A stretch of 64,000 nt of DNA from an uncultured Roseovarius sp. (GCA_947497295.1 CANMFU010000003.1:248001-312000); one strand, 5' to 3'. Positions 16,068 to 26,125 are shown, numbered from the stretch's first letter. Made by a program: numbers and translations. Notes: generated by a model not told the origin, from the letters alone.

Positions 16068-16137
16068 CCGCCCCTCCACCAAATACATGCCGCGTCAAAA
16101 TAACTTGTTGCAAGTCACTCTCAACTGGATTGACTAT

Positions 16138-16152
16138 TGCGAGTGGTTCGCA
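16138..16152 (+). promoter_or_regulatory. Candidate Mur/Fur-family operator upstream of sitA
   Basis: TGCGA-N5-TCGCA, a 15-bp dyad 41 bp before the sitA ATG. Rhodobacter and rhizobia control sitABCD through Mur, a manganese-responsive Fur homologue that binds TGCAA/TTGCA-type dyads. The match is to the general shape, not an exact consensus. Confidence 0.45.
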
Positions 16153-16192
16153 TTTACATTACGCCAGATGCAACCCACGCAGGAGCCTGCAC

Positions 16193-17101
16193 ATGAAGAT
16201 GCCCATGAAATGTTTTGCAGCCACCGCCATAGCGGCTGCGCTGGTGGCCACCGGCGCCATCGCCGACGACGGCGATCGGATGAAAGTCGTGACGACCTTC
16301 ACCATCCTTCAGGACATGGCGCAGAACGTGGCCGGCGATCACGCCGAAGTCGTCTCGATCACCAAGCCGGGGGCCGAAATTCACGGCTACAACCCGACCC
16401 CTCAGGACATCGTGCGCGCCTCGGATGCCGATCTGATCCTCTACAACGGCCTCAATCTGGAATTGTGGTTCGAGCAGTTCCTGAACAATCTGGGCGACAT
16501 CCCTTCGGCAACGCTGACAGACGGTATTGCGCCGATCTCGATCTCGTCGGGGTCCTACGAGGGCAAGGCGAACCCCCACGCATGGATGGGTCTGGACAAC
16601 GCGCTGATCTATATTGACAATATCTCAGCCGCGTTCGCCGCGCATGACCCCGGCAATGCCGACCATTATCAGGCCAATGCAGACGCCTACAAACAGCAAA
16701 TCACCGCTACTGTGCAACCTCTGCGCGACCGCATCACCGGTATTGACGAGGGCGACCGCTGGCTGGTGACCTGCGAGGGCGCGTTCAGCTACCTCGCCCG
16801 CGATTTCGGCCTGAAGGAACTCTATTTGTGGCCGATGAACGCCGATCAGGTCGGCACGCCACAGCAAGTGCGCGGCGTCATCGATGGCGTGCGCGAGCAT
16901 GGAATCCCCGTCGTGTTCTGCGAAAGCACCGTCAACACCGACCCGGCCAAACAGGTCGCCCGCGAAACCGGCGCAAGATACGCTGGCGAGCTATATGTAG
17001 ACAGCCTGAGCGAGCCGGGCGGCCCGGTGCCCACATATCTCGACCTGCTGCGAGTCGATGCCGAAACCATCGCGGATGCATTGGCGCCGCAATCGAACTG
17101 A
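16193..17101 (+). CDS. sitA: Manganese/iron ABC transporter, periplasmic binding protein SitA
   Basis: A 302-residue cluster A-I metal-binding protein (ZnuA/TroA fold). The signal peptide ends near 'ATGAIADD'. The metal ligands expected for this fold appear as His in 'KPGAEIHGYNPTPQD', His in 'KANPHAWMGL', Glu in 'VTCEGAFSYLA' and Asp near the C-terminus. It lacks the long His-rich loop of zinc-specific ZnuA, and its context with two permeases matches SitABCD. ATG 16193 has AGGAG upstream and gives the signal peptide. Confidence 0.9.
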   Translation: MKMPMKCFAATAIAAALVATGAIADDGDRMKVVTTFTILQDMAQNVAGDHAEVVSITKPGAEIHGYNPTPQDIVRASDADLILYNGLNLELWFEQFLNNLGDIPSATLTDGIAPISISSGSYEGKANPHAWMGLDNALIYIDNISAAFAAHDPGNADHYQANADAYKQQITATVQPLRDRITGIDEGDRWLVTCEGAFSYLARDFGLKELYLWPMNADQVGTPQQVRGVIDGVREHGIPVVFCESTVNTDPAKQVARETGARYAGELYVDSLSEPGGPVPTYLDLLRVDAETIADALAPQSN

Positions 17102-17154
17102 ACCATATTCTGACGGGGCACTAACGCCTCAATTCTGACAACAAGGACACCCAC

Positions 17155-18063
17155 ATGCGCGAGCAGATATCGACCGATGCGGACATCTCTGCCGACCCGG
17201 CAGGCGGCATCATGGCGCGCGATGTGACCGTCACCTATCGCAACGGCCATACCGCCCTGTTCGATGCCACGTTCGAGATCCCGCGCGGCACGATCACCGC
17301 GCTGGTCGGGGTCAACGGCGCCGGAAAATCCACCCTTTTCAAGGCGATCATGGGCTTCGTGCCGGTCGCGCGCGGTGAAATCCGCCTGCTGGGAAAATCG
17401 GTAAAGGACGCACTGCGCGAGAACCTCGTCGCCTATGTGCCCCAGTCCGAAGAGGTCGACTGGACCTTTCCCGTATTGGTCGAAGACGTCGTGATGATGG
17501 GCCGCTACGGCCATATGAGCTTCCTGCGCCGTGCCAGCGCCGCCGATCATGCGGCCGTCGAACTGGCGCTTTCCCGCGTCGGGATGAGCGATTTCCGCAA
17601 GCGCCAGATCGGCGAGCTCTCCGGCGGCCAGCGCAAGCGCGTTTTCCTCGCCCGCTCCCTCGCGCAGGATGGTCAGGTGATCCTGCTGGACGAGCCGTTT
17701 ACCGGCGTCGACGTCAAGACCGAAGAGCAGATCACTGCCCTTCTGCGCGAATTGCGCGATGAGGGACGTGTGATACTGGTATCCACCCACAACCTCGGAT
17801 CGGTCCCGGAATTCTGCGACCGCACCGTCCTGGTCAAGGGCACGGTGCTGGCCTACGGGCCGACCGAAACGGTGTTTGTCCGCGAAAACCTCGAATCGGC
17901 GTTCGGAGGTGTCCTGCGCCACTTCACTCTTGGCGGGGACGACCTGCATGACGACGACGACCCACGCGTGCTGCGCATCATCACCGATGACGAGCGGCCT
18001 TTTGTCTATTATGGCGCCAAGAAAAAGAAGGACACCAAACCAAAGGCGGATGACGGCAAATGA
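17155..18063 (+). CDS. sitB: Manganese/iron ABC transporter, ATP-binding protein SitB
   Basis: A 302-residue ATPase. Walker A 'GVNGAGKST' (52-60), signature 'LSGGQRKR' (155-162), and Walker B '[12 protein letters not shown]' are intact. '[14 protein letters not shown]' is typical of the Mn/Zn ABC class. The C-terminus (from about residue 258) is unusual: an acidic patch '[11 protein letters not shown]', then a lysine-rich end. A metal-binding or regulatory role for this tail is only a guess. The stop overlaps sitC (ATGA). Confidence 0.9.
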   Translation: MREQISTDADISADPAGGIMARDVTVTYRNGHTALFDATFEIPRGTITALVGVNGAGKSTLFKAIMGFVPVARGEIRLLGKSVKDALRENLVAYVPQSEEVDWTFPVLVEDVVMMGRYGHMSFLRRASAADHAAVELALSRVGMSDFRKRQIGELSGGQRKRVFLARSLAQDGQVILLDEPFTGVDVKTEEQITALLRELRDEGRVILVSTHNLGSVPEFCDRTVLVKGTVLAYGPTETVFVRENLESAFGGVLRHFTLGGDDLHDDDDPRVLRIITDDERPFVYYGAKKKKDTKPKADDGK

Positions 18064-18956
18064 TCGACCTCCTGCTTGAGCCGTTTTCCTACAATTACAT
18101 GTTCAGCGCGATGTGGGTGTCAGCGCTGACCGGCGGCGTCTGCGCGTTCCTGTCCTGCTATCTGATGCTGAAAGGCTGGTCGCTGATCGGCGATGCGCTG
18201 TCGCACTCGGTCGTGCCGGGCGTTGCAGGCGCCTACATGCTGGGCCTTCCCTTCGCGTTGGGCGCGTTCCTGGCTGGCGGGCTGGCTGCGGGGGCCATGC
18301 TGTTCCTTTCTGGCCGCTCGGGGCTCAAGATCGACGTGATCATCGGCATCATCTTTACCTCTTTCTTTGGTCTCGGCCTTTTCATGGTGTCACTGTCACC
18401 GATGTCCGTCAGCATTCAGACAATCATCATGGGCAATATCCTGGCGATCACGCCCGAGGATACCTTGCAACTGGCGATCATCGGGTTTGTGTCTCTGGCT
18501 GTCCTGCTGGCCAAGTGGAAGGACCTGATGGTCGTCTTCTTTGACGAAAATCACGCGCGCAGCATCGGCCTGCGGCCCGAGCTGTTGAAGCTTGTCTTTT
18601 TCGCCCTGCTGTCCGCCGCCATCGTTGCGGCCATGATGACGGTTGGTGCGTTCCTGGTTATCGCGCTTGTCGTCACGCCCGGCGCAACTGCCTATCTGCT
18701 TTGTGACCGCTTTCCGCGGCTGATCGTGGTGTCAGTTTTGATCGGCACCGTCACCAGCTTTGTCGGCGCCTATGCCAGCTATTTCCTGGACGGAGCAACC
18801 GGCGGCATCATCGTGACATTGCAAACGCTGGTCTTCCTCGCTGCGTTCTTTTTTGCCCCCAAACACGGCATGATCGCGGCTCGCCGCAAGGCACGCGCAG
18901 CACTGGCGGGGGGGCCGCCAGAACCTGCGGCCATCCGCAAGGAGGTCCAGCCATGA
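18060..18956 (+). CDS. sitC: Manganese/iron ABC transporter permease SitC
   Basis: A 298-residue permease of the ABC-3 family, eight or so transmembrane helices. '[20 protein letters not shown]' and '[20 protein letters not shown]' are the diagnostic blocks. It is coupled to sitB and sitD by 4-nt overlaps at both ends. It pairs with SitD to form the channel; two different permeases is the usual Sit arrangement. Confidence 0.9.
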   Translation: MIDLLLEPFSYNYMFSAMWVSALTGGVCAFLSCYLMLKGWSLIGDALSHSVVPGVAGAYMLGLPFALGAFLAGGLAAGAMLFLSGRSGLKIDVIIGIIFTSFFGLGLFMVSLSPMSVSIQTIIMGNILAITPEDTLQLAIIGFVSLAVLLAKWKDLMVVFFDENHARSIGLRPELLKLVFFALLSAAIVAAMMTVGAFLVIALVVTPGATAYLLCDRFPRLIVVSVLIGTVTSFVGAYASYFLDGATGGIIVTLQTLVFLAAFFFAPKHGMIAARRKARAALAGGPPEPAAIRKEVQP

Positions 18957-19801
18957 CGGACACGCTGCTTTTGCCGTTTCAGTTCCCCTTTATGCAAAAC
19001 GCATTTTGGATCGCCCTGCTGGTCGCGCCTCCGACAGCGCTTCTGTCATGCTTCCTGGTACTCAAAGGCTGGGCGCTGATGGGCGATGCCGTCAGCCATG
19101 CGACCCTGCCTGGTATCGTGCTGGCATGGATATTGGGCCTGCCATTGATCGCCGGTGCCTTCGCGGCCGGCATGTCCTGCGCGCTGCTGACAGGCTATCT
19201 GTCGCATAACAGCCGGGTTAAACAGGACACGGTAATGGGCGTCGTATTCTCTGGCATGTTTGCAGTCGGCATCATCATGTACACATCCATTGAGACGAAT
19301 GAGCATCTCGATCATATCCTGTTCGGAAACATGTTAGGCGTGGGCCCGCAGGATCTGTGGACATCGGGCCTGATCGCGCTGCTGGTGTCCGGGCTGCTGA
19401 TTGCCAAGTGGAAGGATCTGCTGCTTCATGCGTTCGATCCCGCCCAGGCCCAAGCTTCGGGACTGCGCACGGGCGTTTTGCACTATGGATTACTGGCCGC
19501 GTTGTCATTAACCATCGTGGCCACGCTCAGCTCGGTCGGGCTGATCCTGGCCGTGGCGCTGCTGGTCACGCCCGGTGCGATCGCATTTCTAACCGTGCGC
19601 AGTTTTGGCGCGATGCTGTGGGTGTCTGCTCTCGTCTGCACTGCCTCGATGCTGCTGGGCACCTATGCAAGCTTTTATATCGACTCAGCCCCTGCCGCGA
19701 CGATCGTATTGATACTTACGTTGATCTTCTTTCTCGCTTTCTTCAGGCGCATTGCCGTCATGCGGCGCACGTCACGGATGACGACAGAAGCGCAGCAATA
19801 G
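18953..19801 (+). CDS. sitD: Manganese/iron ABC transporter permease SitD
   Basis: A 282-residue ABC-3 permease and paralogue of SitC. It shares 'LKGWALMGDAVSHATLPGIV' and 'VGLILAVALLVTPGAIAFL', and has 'LDHILFGNMLGVGPQDLW' in the middle, as in other SitD proteins. It starts inside the sitC stop and ends the operon. No strong terminator is visible in the 114 bp that follow. Confidence 0.9.
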   Translation: MTDTLLLPFQFPFMQNAFWIALLVAPPTALLSCFLVLKGWALMGDAVSHATLPGIVLAWILGLPLIAGAFAAGMSCALLTGYLSHNSRVKQDTVMGVVFSGMFAVGIIMYTSIETNEHLDHILFGNMLGVGPQDLWTSGLIALLVSGLLIAKWKDLLLHAFDPAQAQASGLRTGVLHYGLLAALSLTIVATLSSVGLILAVALLVTPGAIAFLTVRSFGAMLWVSALVCTASMLLGTYASFYIDSAPAATIVLILTLIFFLAFFRRIAVMRRTSRMTTEAQQ

Positions 19802-19915
19802 CAGGCGAACGTGCCTGTGGACAGGTCGGGAATCGGGTATTTTCACCAAGAAAAAACCAAAACTGACGCTTTCAACTTTCCAAACATACTCAAACGCGCG
19901 CGCGGTGATGCGGCC

Positions 19916-20947
19916 TCAGTCAAAGGTTCCAGCAACGCGTCCCAGTAACATGAACGCTCGCGCCGTGCGTGTGTTCGACAGATCTGAGATGTCGTGGTCG
20001 TCCGCCGATTCGGCGAAACTGCTGAACATCTGGTCAAATCGGCGCAGGAAATGATGCGCGGCATCGCGGAAGATCGGATCGCTCTTCATCCGCGCCGCCG
20101 CCAGCGCCAGCGACGAGCGGTCGCGGATACCGCCCAGCGCTGCGATGGCGCGCCCGCGCGCGCCGCCGGCAAAATTACGCCAGATTTCTGGGCGCGCCAT
20201 GTCTGGACGTAGATCATCCATGTATATGCCATCCTGGCTGAGCAGTGTCAGCACGTCCTGCGCCGCCTGTATCAGTTGCGCGGTCGGGCGGTCCTTTAGC
20301 GCACGGCGCAGGGACGCGAACCCTGCCTTGTCTTCGGCCGTTTCGGGAAAATTCAGCGCACGGATGAAATCGCTGCGCTCCAGCGGCGGCAACATGTCCT
20401 CGGCCGGGGTGCCGAGCGGGAGCGCCACCTGTGCGTCCTCGCGTGCCGCCGGACGCACAGCTGCGGTTCGCGCCGGCGGTGGCGCCACGGGCTGGGGACG
20501 TGTCGATGAGAATGTCGCCAGCGCTGTTTCTGTCTTGCGCTGCGCTGCTGCAATCTCGTCCAGTTTGCGCGCGACTGACATGTCCGCCCCTGCCTGCGGT
20601 TTCTGCGCCTTTGCCTGGGTTATGTAAGCTTGGCGTATCCCTTCGATCGCAGCATGCAGGCGTGCGCTTTCCTCGCGCATGATCCGCGCTGTGCGCGCAG
20701 CAATGGCCGCGACCCAGATCATTGCGACCGGAAGGAAGATGACAAGTGCAGTCAGCACTAAGCCAAGCGCGCCTTCGCGCATTCCTGTTCCCAGTACCAC
20801 AAAAAACAGCGTTGCGGCCAGCAGCCAGACCCCTGAAAGAATCAGCGCCGCCCATTCGACGCCAGAGAGCTGTTCGGAACTACCCGCAGGAACCGGCGTC
20901 TGCGCGCCGCCGGTGTTGAAGCCGGTCGATTTGGGCGACATTTTCAT
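19916..20947 (-). CDS. Uncharacterised membrane protein downstream of greA
   Basis: A 343-residue protein of unknown function. Two transmembrane helices (~residues 30-52 and ~60-82) are followed by a coiled-coil-like polar segment, a Pro/Ala-rich linker (~145-175), and a C-terminal helical domain with 'RSDFIRALNFPETAEDKAGF' and 'DQMFSSFAESADDHDIS'. I recognise no catalytic motif. It follows greA by 24 bp on the same strand, so they may be co-transcribed. Its look is that of a lineage-specific conserved protein. Confidence 0.7.
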   Translation of the reverse strand: MKMSPKSTGFNTGGAQTPVPAGSSEQLSGVEWAALILSGVWLLAATLFFVVLGTGMREGALGLVLTALVIFLPVAMIWVAAIAARTARIMREESARLHAAIEGIRQAYITQAKAQKPQAGADMSVARKLDEIAAAQRKTETALATFSSTRPQPVAPPPARTAAVRPAAREDAQVALPLGTPAEDMLPPLERSDFIRALNFPETAEDKAGFASLRRALKDRPTAQLIQAAQDVLTLLSQDGIYMDDLRPDMARPEIWRNFAGGARGRAIAALGGIRDRSSLALAAARMKSDPIFRDAAHHFLRRFDQMFSSFAESADDHDISDLSNTRTARAFMLLGRVAGTFD

Positions 20948-20971
20948 ACACCCGTCATGGGACCGGATCGG

Positions 20972-21442
20972 TCAGACATACGAGATCTTCAGCACTTCAT
21001 AGGCGCGGTCGCCGCCCGGAGTATGCACCTCGACGCTATCGCCCTCTTCTTTGCCGATCAGGGCACGAGCAATGGGCGATTTGATATTCAGCAGGCCCTT
21101 TTCAATACTCGCCTCGTGTTCACCGACGATCTGCCATGTCTTTTCCTCGTCGGTATCCTCATCAACCAGCGTCACGGTGGCGCCAAATTTGATGGCGCCA
21201 GACAGTTTCTTGGGATCGATCACCTCGGCCAGGCCAAGTGCCCCCTCCAATTCCTTGATGCGGCCTTCGATAAAGCTCTGCTTTTCGCGGGCGGAATGGT
21301 ATTCGGCGTTTTCTGACAGATCGCCATGCTCGCGCGCCTCTGCAATGGCGCGGATGATCGCCGGACGCTCAACAGATTTCAGTTGTTTCAGCTCAGCGCC
21401 CAACGCATCGTTGCCTGCGCGTGTCATCGGAAACTTTTCCAT
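20972..21442 (-). CDS. greA: Transcription elongation factor GreA
   Basis: A 156-residue protein of exactly the usual length. The N-terminal coiled coil ends in the acidic tip '[19 protein letters not shown]', with the Asp/Glu pair that stimulates transcript cleavage in backtracked RNA polymerase. The C-terminal FKBP-like domain includes '[18 protein letters not shown]'. All features are intact. It is transcribed away from the ETF-QO gene. Confidence 0.96.
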   Translation of the reverse strand: MEKFPMTRAGNDALGAELKQLKSVERPAIIRAIAEAREHGDLSENAEYHSAREKQSFIEGRIKELEGALGLAEVIDPKKLSGAIKFGATVTLVDEDTDEEKTWQIVGEHEASIEKGLLNIKSPIARALIGKEEGDSVEVHTPGGDRAYEVLKISYV

Positions 21443-21723
21443 GTCTTTCCCCAGTCCGCGGCGCCGGGCGATGCCACACCTGCCGTCCTAATAGTTTCAG
21501 CCCGTCCAAGGATGACCTCAGTGCGCGCGGCTTTGCAATAGTGCATCGCCGGCACACACGCAATCGCACCTACCTTTACCCATGCCGCAACAAGTGACAA
21601 ATTGCCGTTTTGCACATCTGCCACAGTCGTGTTTGAATTGACGACGGGCGCGACCACGCGATAGTGAGATGCGCAACTATATTGCCCGCCAACCCCTGCG
21701 CGGCCATTGAAAGGATGATCCGA

Positions 21724-23373
21724 ATGTCCCAGACGACGCGCGAGACGATGGAATATGATGTGGTGATCGTAGGCGCCGGCCCTGCGGGTCTGAGCGCCGC
21801 GATTCGTCTGAAGCAGCTGGATCCTGATCTCGAGGTCGTCGTGCTGGAAAAAGGTAGCGAGGTGGGCGCGCATATCCTGTCGGGGGCTGTGTTGGACCCC
21901 GTCGGCCTGAACCGCCTGATGCCGGACTGGAAAGAAAAGGGCGCACCGCTGGACGTGCCGGTCAAGGATGACAACTTCTACCTTCTGGGCGAAGGCGGCA
22001 AGCTGCGCGTACCCAACTTTCCCATGCCCGGCCTTATGAGCAACCACGGCAATTACATCGTCAGCATGGGCAATGTCTGCCGCTGGATGGCCGAACAGGC
22101 CGAGGGCCTGGGCGTTGAGGTGTTTCCGGGCATGGCCTGCTCGGAAATCGTCTATGACGAGAATGGCACGGTCAAGGGCGTCGTCGCCGGTGAATTTGGC
22201 CGCAATCCTGACGGCACCGAAGGCCCGAATTACGAACCGGGGATGGAGCTGCACGGCAAATACGTTTTCCTTGGTGAGGGCGTGCGCGGATCGCTGGCAA
22301 AGCAGGTGATGCAAAAGTTCGATTTGTCCGCAGGCCACGAGCCGCAGAAATTCGGCCTCGGAATGAAGGAAATCTGGGAGATAGATCCCGAAAAGCACCG
22401 CGAGGGCAGCGTGACCCACACGATGGGCTGGCCTCTGGGCAAGAACGCGGGCGGTGGATCATTCATCTATCACCTTGATAACAATCAGGTCTATGTCGGT
22501 TTTGTCGTCCATCTGAACTATAAGAATCCCTATCTTTATCCCTACATGGAATTCCAGCGGTTCAAGCATCACCCGATGGTGGCTGAGCTTCTGAAAGGCG
22601 GCAAGCGCGTCGCGTATGGCGCGCGCGCGATCAGCGAAGGCGGCTGGCAGTCGATGCCCAAGATGGTCGCGCCGGGCGTGGCCCTGCTGGGCTGCTCGGT
22701 CGGGATGGTCAACGTACCGCGCATCAAGGGCAACCATAACGCGATGCTGTCGGGCATGGCCGCCGCAGAGGCCGCGCATGCCGCAATCAAGGCAGGTCGG
22801 CAGGGCGATGAGTTATCTGATTACGAAACAGAGGTACGCGGCGGCGATATTGGCAAGGATCTGAAAAAGGTCCGTAACGTCAAACCTCTATGGTCCAAAT
22901 TCGGGCTGGGTACGTCGCTTGCCTTGGGTGGCATGGACATGTGGACCAACAGCTTTGGCTTTTCCCTGCTTGGCACGCTCAAACACGGCAAGAATGATGC
23001 CCAAGCGACCGAGCTGGCCGAGAAGCACAAGCCGATCGACTATCCCAAACCGGACGGCAAGCTCAGTTTTGACCGCCTGACCAATGTCAGTTTCTCGATG
23101 ACAAACCACGAAGAGTCCCAGCCCGCACATCTGAAATTGACGAATCCGGACATTCCGGTCGATTTCAATTTGCCTAAGTATGCTGGACCGTCTGCCCGTT
23201 ATTGCCCCGCAGGGGTCTATGAGTTTATCGAAGAGGACGGCAAGCCGCCGCGCTTTCAGATCAACTTTCAGAACTGCGTGCATTGCAAAACTTGCGACAT
23301 CAAGGACCCGGCACAGAATATCAACTGGACCACACCGCAGGGCGGGGACGGGCCAAACTATCCCAACATGTAA
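21724..23373 (+). CDS. Electron transfer flavoprotein-ubiquinone oxidoreductase (ETF-QO)
   Basis: A 549-residue membrane-associated flavo-iron-sulfur enzyme that passes electrons from ETF, reduced by acyl-CoA and other dehydrogenases, to ubiquinone. FAD-binding 'VIVGAGPAGLSAAI' is at 14-27. The C-terminal 4Fe-4S ligands are Cys in 'ARYCPAGVYEF' and in 'NCVHCKTCDIKDP'. ATG 21724 ('MSQTTRETMEYDVVIVG') gives the family length; ATG 21664 and 21715 are possible but less typical. Divergent from greA. Confidence 0.94.
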   Translation: MSQTTRETMEYDVVIVGAGPAGLSAAIRLKQLDPDLEVVVLEKGSEVGAHILSGAVLDPVGLNRLMPDWKEKGAPLDVPVKDDNFYLLGEGGKLRVPNFPMPGLMSNHGNYIVSMGNVCRWMAEQAEGLGVEVFPGMACSEIVYDENGTVKGVVAGEFGRNPDGTEGPNYEPGMELHGKYVFLGEGVRGSLAKQVMQKFDLSAGHEPQKFGLGMKEIWEIDPEKHREGSVTHTMGWPLGKNAGGGSFIYHLDNNQVYVGFVVHLNYKNPYLYPYMEFQRFKHHPMVAELLKGGKRVAYGARAISEGGWQSMPKMVAPGVALLGCSVGMVNVPRIKGNHNAMLSGMAAAEAAHAAIKAGRQGDELSDYETEVRGGDIGKDLKKVRNVKPLWSKFGLGTSLALGGMDMWTNSFGFSLLGTLKHGKNDAQATELAEKHKPIDYPKPDGKLSFDRLTNVSFSMTNHEESQPAHLKLTNPDIPVDFNLPKYAGPSARYCPAGVYEFIEEDGKPPRFQINFQNCVHCKTCDIKDPAQNINWTTPQGGDGPNYPNM

Positions 23374-23496
23374 GCGGCGCCTAAACACGCTAAAGTCATT
23401 GAACGCCCGGCGGCGATATGCCGGGCGTCATTGCCCTCGGCCCTGCTGCGCATTACGTTGCGCCGACATATGCATGCAAAAGCAGGGACCGCGCGC

Positions 23497-25212
23497 GTGA
23501 CAATTCGTTTTCTGATTATTCTGGCTCTTCTGGCCCCAGCCTTTGCGGTACCTGTTGCCGCCAGCGCAGACGAGGCCGCAGGGCCCTATCTGGCCACCCG
23601 CGCCGCCCGATTTGACAGCGATTACGCCGCCGCAGCGAAATACGCGCTGATGGCGCTGAAATCTGACCCGGATAATCTGGTGCTTTTGGAGAGCGCGGTT
23701 GGCTCGCTATTGGCGACAGGTGAAGTCGAAAAGGCTATCCCGATCGCCAAACGCATGGATGAGGCGGACATGCGCAGTCAGGTGGCGCAGATGGTGTTGC
23801 TGGGCGATGCGGTCGTGTCCGGTGATTTCGCCACGGTCCTCCGGATGATTGACGCCGAAGAGGCTGTCGGCCCATTGGCAGATGGCCTGATCGGTGCATG
23901 GGCAACGCTGGGCACCGGCGACATGGGCGCCGCGCTGGAGAAATTTGATGCCATCGCCGCCGAGCCGGGACTGCGCAGCCTTGCGATCTATCACAAGGCG
24001 CTGGCGCTGGCGTCGGTTGGCGATTTCGAGAGCGCGGACAAGATATATTCCGGCGACGTCGATGGTCCGATGCAAACCACCCGCCGCAGCGTGATCGCCT
24101 GGGCCGAAGTTCTCAGCCAGCTTGAACGCAATGAGGATGCGATCAAAGTTCTGGACGACACCTTCGGCACTGATTCTGATCCGCAAGTGGCAGATTTACG
24201 CGCAAAGCTGGCTGCGGGAGAACGCCTGAACCTTGGCCGTATCGAAACTCCGCGGCAAGGCGTCGGTGAAGTGTTCCTGTCACTGGGCATGGCATTACTT
24301 CAGGACACCAGCGCTGATTACGTGCTGCTTTATACACGGCTGGCTGAGTATCTCGATCCAAACGACGTCGATGCGATAATCATGACCGGCGAGCTGTTGG
24401 CACAGCTTGGCCGCTATGAGCTGGCCAACGCTGCGTTTCAGCGTGTGCCGGAATCATCGCCCTCCTACTATACCGCCGAGTTGAGCCGCGCCGAATCCTT
24501 GCGCAGTTCCAGCGACTTGGCCGGCGCCATTGATGTGGTTGCCAGTTTGCGCGAAAGCCATCCGGCAATCGCATTGGTGCATGCATCTGCCGCTGATCTC
24601 TACCGCCAGAATGACCAATTCAAAAAGGCGGTTGAGGCCTATGACGCCGCAATCACGCTGTACACTGCGCAAGGGGATGCGCCGTGGTTCGTTGTCTATT
24701 CCCGCGCCATCAGTTATGAACGCCTTGGCAAATGGCCTGAGGCCGAGACCGATTTCCGCCGTGCGCTGGAATTAAATCCTGGCGAGCCGATGGTGCTGAA
24801 CTATCTGGGCTATTCGCTGGTCGAGCAACAGATGAAGCTGGACGAGGCGCTGGATATGATCGAGCAGGCCGTTAAGGCCGAGCCGGACAGCGGCGCCATT
24901 GTTGACAGTCTGGGCTGGGCGCAATTCCGGCTCGGCCGCTACGACGAGGCGGTCGTCAATCTGGAGCGGGCGGCGGAACTTTACGCCGTCGATCCGGTAG
25001 TGAACGATCATCTGGGTGACGCGATGTGGGCCGTAGGCCGGCAGACCGAGGCCCGGTTTCAATGGCGGCGAGCGCTGTCGTTGGTGGACAAAGACAAACC
25101 GAACCCGGACGTCGATCCGGACCGAATCCGCAAGAAGCTGGAGGTCGGGCTGGACAGGGTTCTTGAGGAAGAGGGCGGCAAGCCCCTGAAAGTGAACGAC
25201 AATGAAGGATGA
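23497..25212 (+). CDS. Exported TPR-repeat protein (probable GTG start)
   Basis: A protein of about 571 residues. A signal peptide ('TIRFLIILALLAPAFAVPVAASA') precedes a long alpha-helical region; clear TPR units lie in the C-terminal half, e.g. 'VYSRAISYERLGKWPEAETD' and 'GWAQFRLGRYDEAVVNLERA'. It is likely a periplasmic scaffold or assembly helper; no enzyme motif. GTG 23497 is preferred because AGGGA lies 8 bases upstream and it gives a compact signal peptide. ATG 23470 in the same frame is the alternative. Its 3' end touches ispE, so the two are probably one operon. Confidence 0.8.
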   Translation: MTIRFLIILALLAPAFAVPVAASADEAAGPYLATRAARFDSDYAAAAKYALMALKSDPDNLVLLESAVGSLLATGEVEKAIPIAKRMDEADMRSQVAQMVLLGDAVVSGDFATVLRMIDAEEAVGPLADGLIGAWATLGTGDMGAALEKFDAIAAEPGLRSLAIYHKALALASVGDFESADKIYSGDVDGPMQTTRRSVIAWAEVLSQLERNEDAIKVLDDTFGTDSDPQVADLRAKLAAGERLNLGRIETPRQGVGEVFLSLGMALLQDTSADYVLLYTRLAEYLDPNDVDAIIMTGELLAQLGRYELANAAFQRVPESSPSYYTAELSRAESLRSSSDLAGAIDVVASLRESHPAIALVHASAADLYRQNDQFKKAVEAYDAAITLYTAQGDAPWFVVYSRAISYERLGKWPEAETDFRRALELNPGEPMVLNYLGYSLVEQQMKLDEALDMIEQAVKAEPDSGAIVDSLGWAQFRLGRYDEAVVNLERAAELYAVDPVVNDHLGDAMWAVGRQTEARFQWRRALSLVDKDKPNPDVDPDRIRKKLEVGLDRVLEEEGGKPLKVNDNEG

Positions 25213-25216
25213 ATAC

Positions 25217-26074
25217 ATGGCTGACGGCAACCACAGCGACACCGCCGAAGTTTTTGCCCCGGCCAAGATTAACATGACCCTACACGTCACCGGCAGGCGC
25301 GACGATGGCTATCACCTTATTGATTCGCTGGTGATGTTTGCTGATATCGGAGATCGGGTCACAGTGCGCCGCGCCGATACGCCTGCGCTCGACATGACCG
25401 GTGCCATGGCAGGCAACACGCCGAAGGGTGATGATAACCTCGTTTTGCGCGCCGCCCGCATGATGGACACCAACGCGCATATCACGCTTGAAAAAACCTT
25501 GCCGGTAGCGGCCGGCATCGGGGGTGGGTCCAGTGATGCAGCCGCAACGCTGCGCGCGCTGGCCGACCTGACAGGCAAGCCGATCCCCGACGACATTCTG
25601 GCGCTAGGGGCCGACGCTCCCGTTTGCTGCGTCGCCCCCGCCGGTGCCGCCCGGATGAGCGGTGTGGGCGAGATTGTTGTTCCAATTCCGAACCTGCCCG
25701 AATTGCACGCCGTGCTGGTTAACCCCAACATCCCCGTGATGACCGCGGAGGTTTTCCGGCGCCTTGCCAAGCGTGACAATCCCCCGATGCCCGACCCGAT
25801 TCCGACAGGTATCGAGGCGGGACCGTTTATCGAGTGGCTCAAGGAGCAGCGCAATGATCTGCAAGAACCCGCTATCGCCTGCGAGCCGGTGATTGAGCAA
25901 GTCTTTTCAACGCTGGAAGTCACACCGGGCTGCATGTTGACGCGCATGTCGGGATCGGGCGGAACTTGCTTTGGTCTCTATGCAGATGCCGAAACGGCCG
26001 CCAGCGCAGCTGGCCGATTGCAAGAAAGCCACCCCGGTTGGTGGGTCGCTGTCACGCGCCTGAACGCGTCCTAA
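25217..26074 (+). CDS. ispE: 4-diphosphocytidyl-2-C-methyl-D-erythritol kinase IspE
   Basis: A 285-residue GHMP kinase of the MEP isoprenoid pathway; it phosphorylates CDP-ME at the 2-position. Motif 1 is 'FAPAKINMTLHVTGRRDDGY', ATP loop 'VAAGIGGGSSDAAATL', and motif 3 'LTRMSGSGGTCFGLY'. ATG 25217 is used because AAGGA lies at good spacing; ATG 25202, inside the TPR gene, is possible. A polyprenyl diphosphate synthase lies convergent just downstream, so two isoprenoid steps are neighbours. Confidence 0.94.
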   Translation: MADGNHSDTAEVFAPAKINMTLHVTGRRDDGYHLIDSLVMFADIGDRVTVRRADTPALDMTGAMAGNTPKGDDNLVLRAARMMDTNAHITLEKTLPVAAGIGGGSSDAAATLRALADLTGKPIPDDILALGADAPVCCVAPAGAARMSGVGEIVVPIPNLPELHAVLVNPNIPVMTAEVFRRLAKRDNPPMPDPIPTGIEAGPFIEWLKEQRNDLQEPAIACEPVIEQVFSTLEVTPGCMLTRMSGSGGTCFGLYADAETAASAAGRLQESHPGWWVAVTRLNAS

Positions 26075-26094
26075 CGATACGTTGAACCAAAACA

Positions 26095-26116
26095 GCGCGC
26101 GGTTTAACCCGCGCGC
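26095..26116. terminator. Hairpin between convergent ispE and polyprenyl synthase genes
   Basis: Perfect 8-bp GCGCGCGG/CCGCGCGC stem with a 6-nt loop, between two convergent stops (26074 and 26126). No T run, but the position fits a two-way terminator. Confidence 0.55.
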
Positions 26117-26125
26117 ATCGGTGTC

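Noticed and set aside
21424-22419. A 331-codon open frame on the minus strand into the ETF-QO gene
   Set aside because: Mostly antisense to ETF-QO; the part outside it (21443-21660) has no recognisable protein content.
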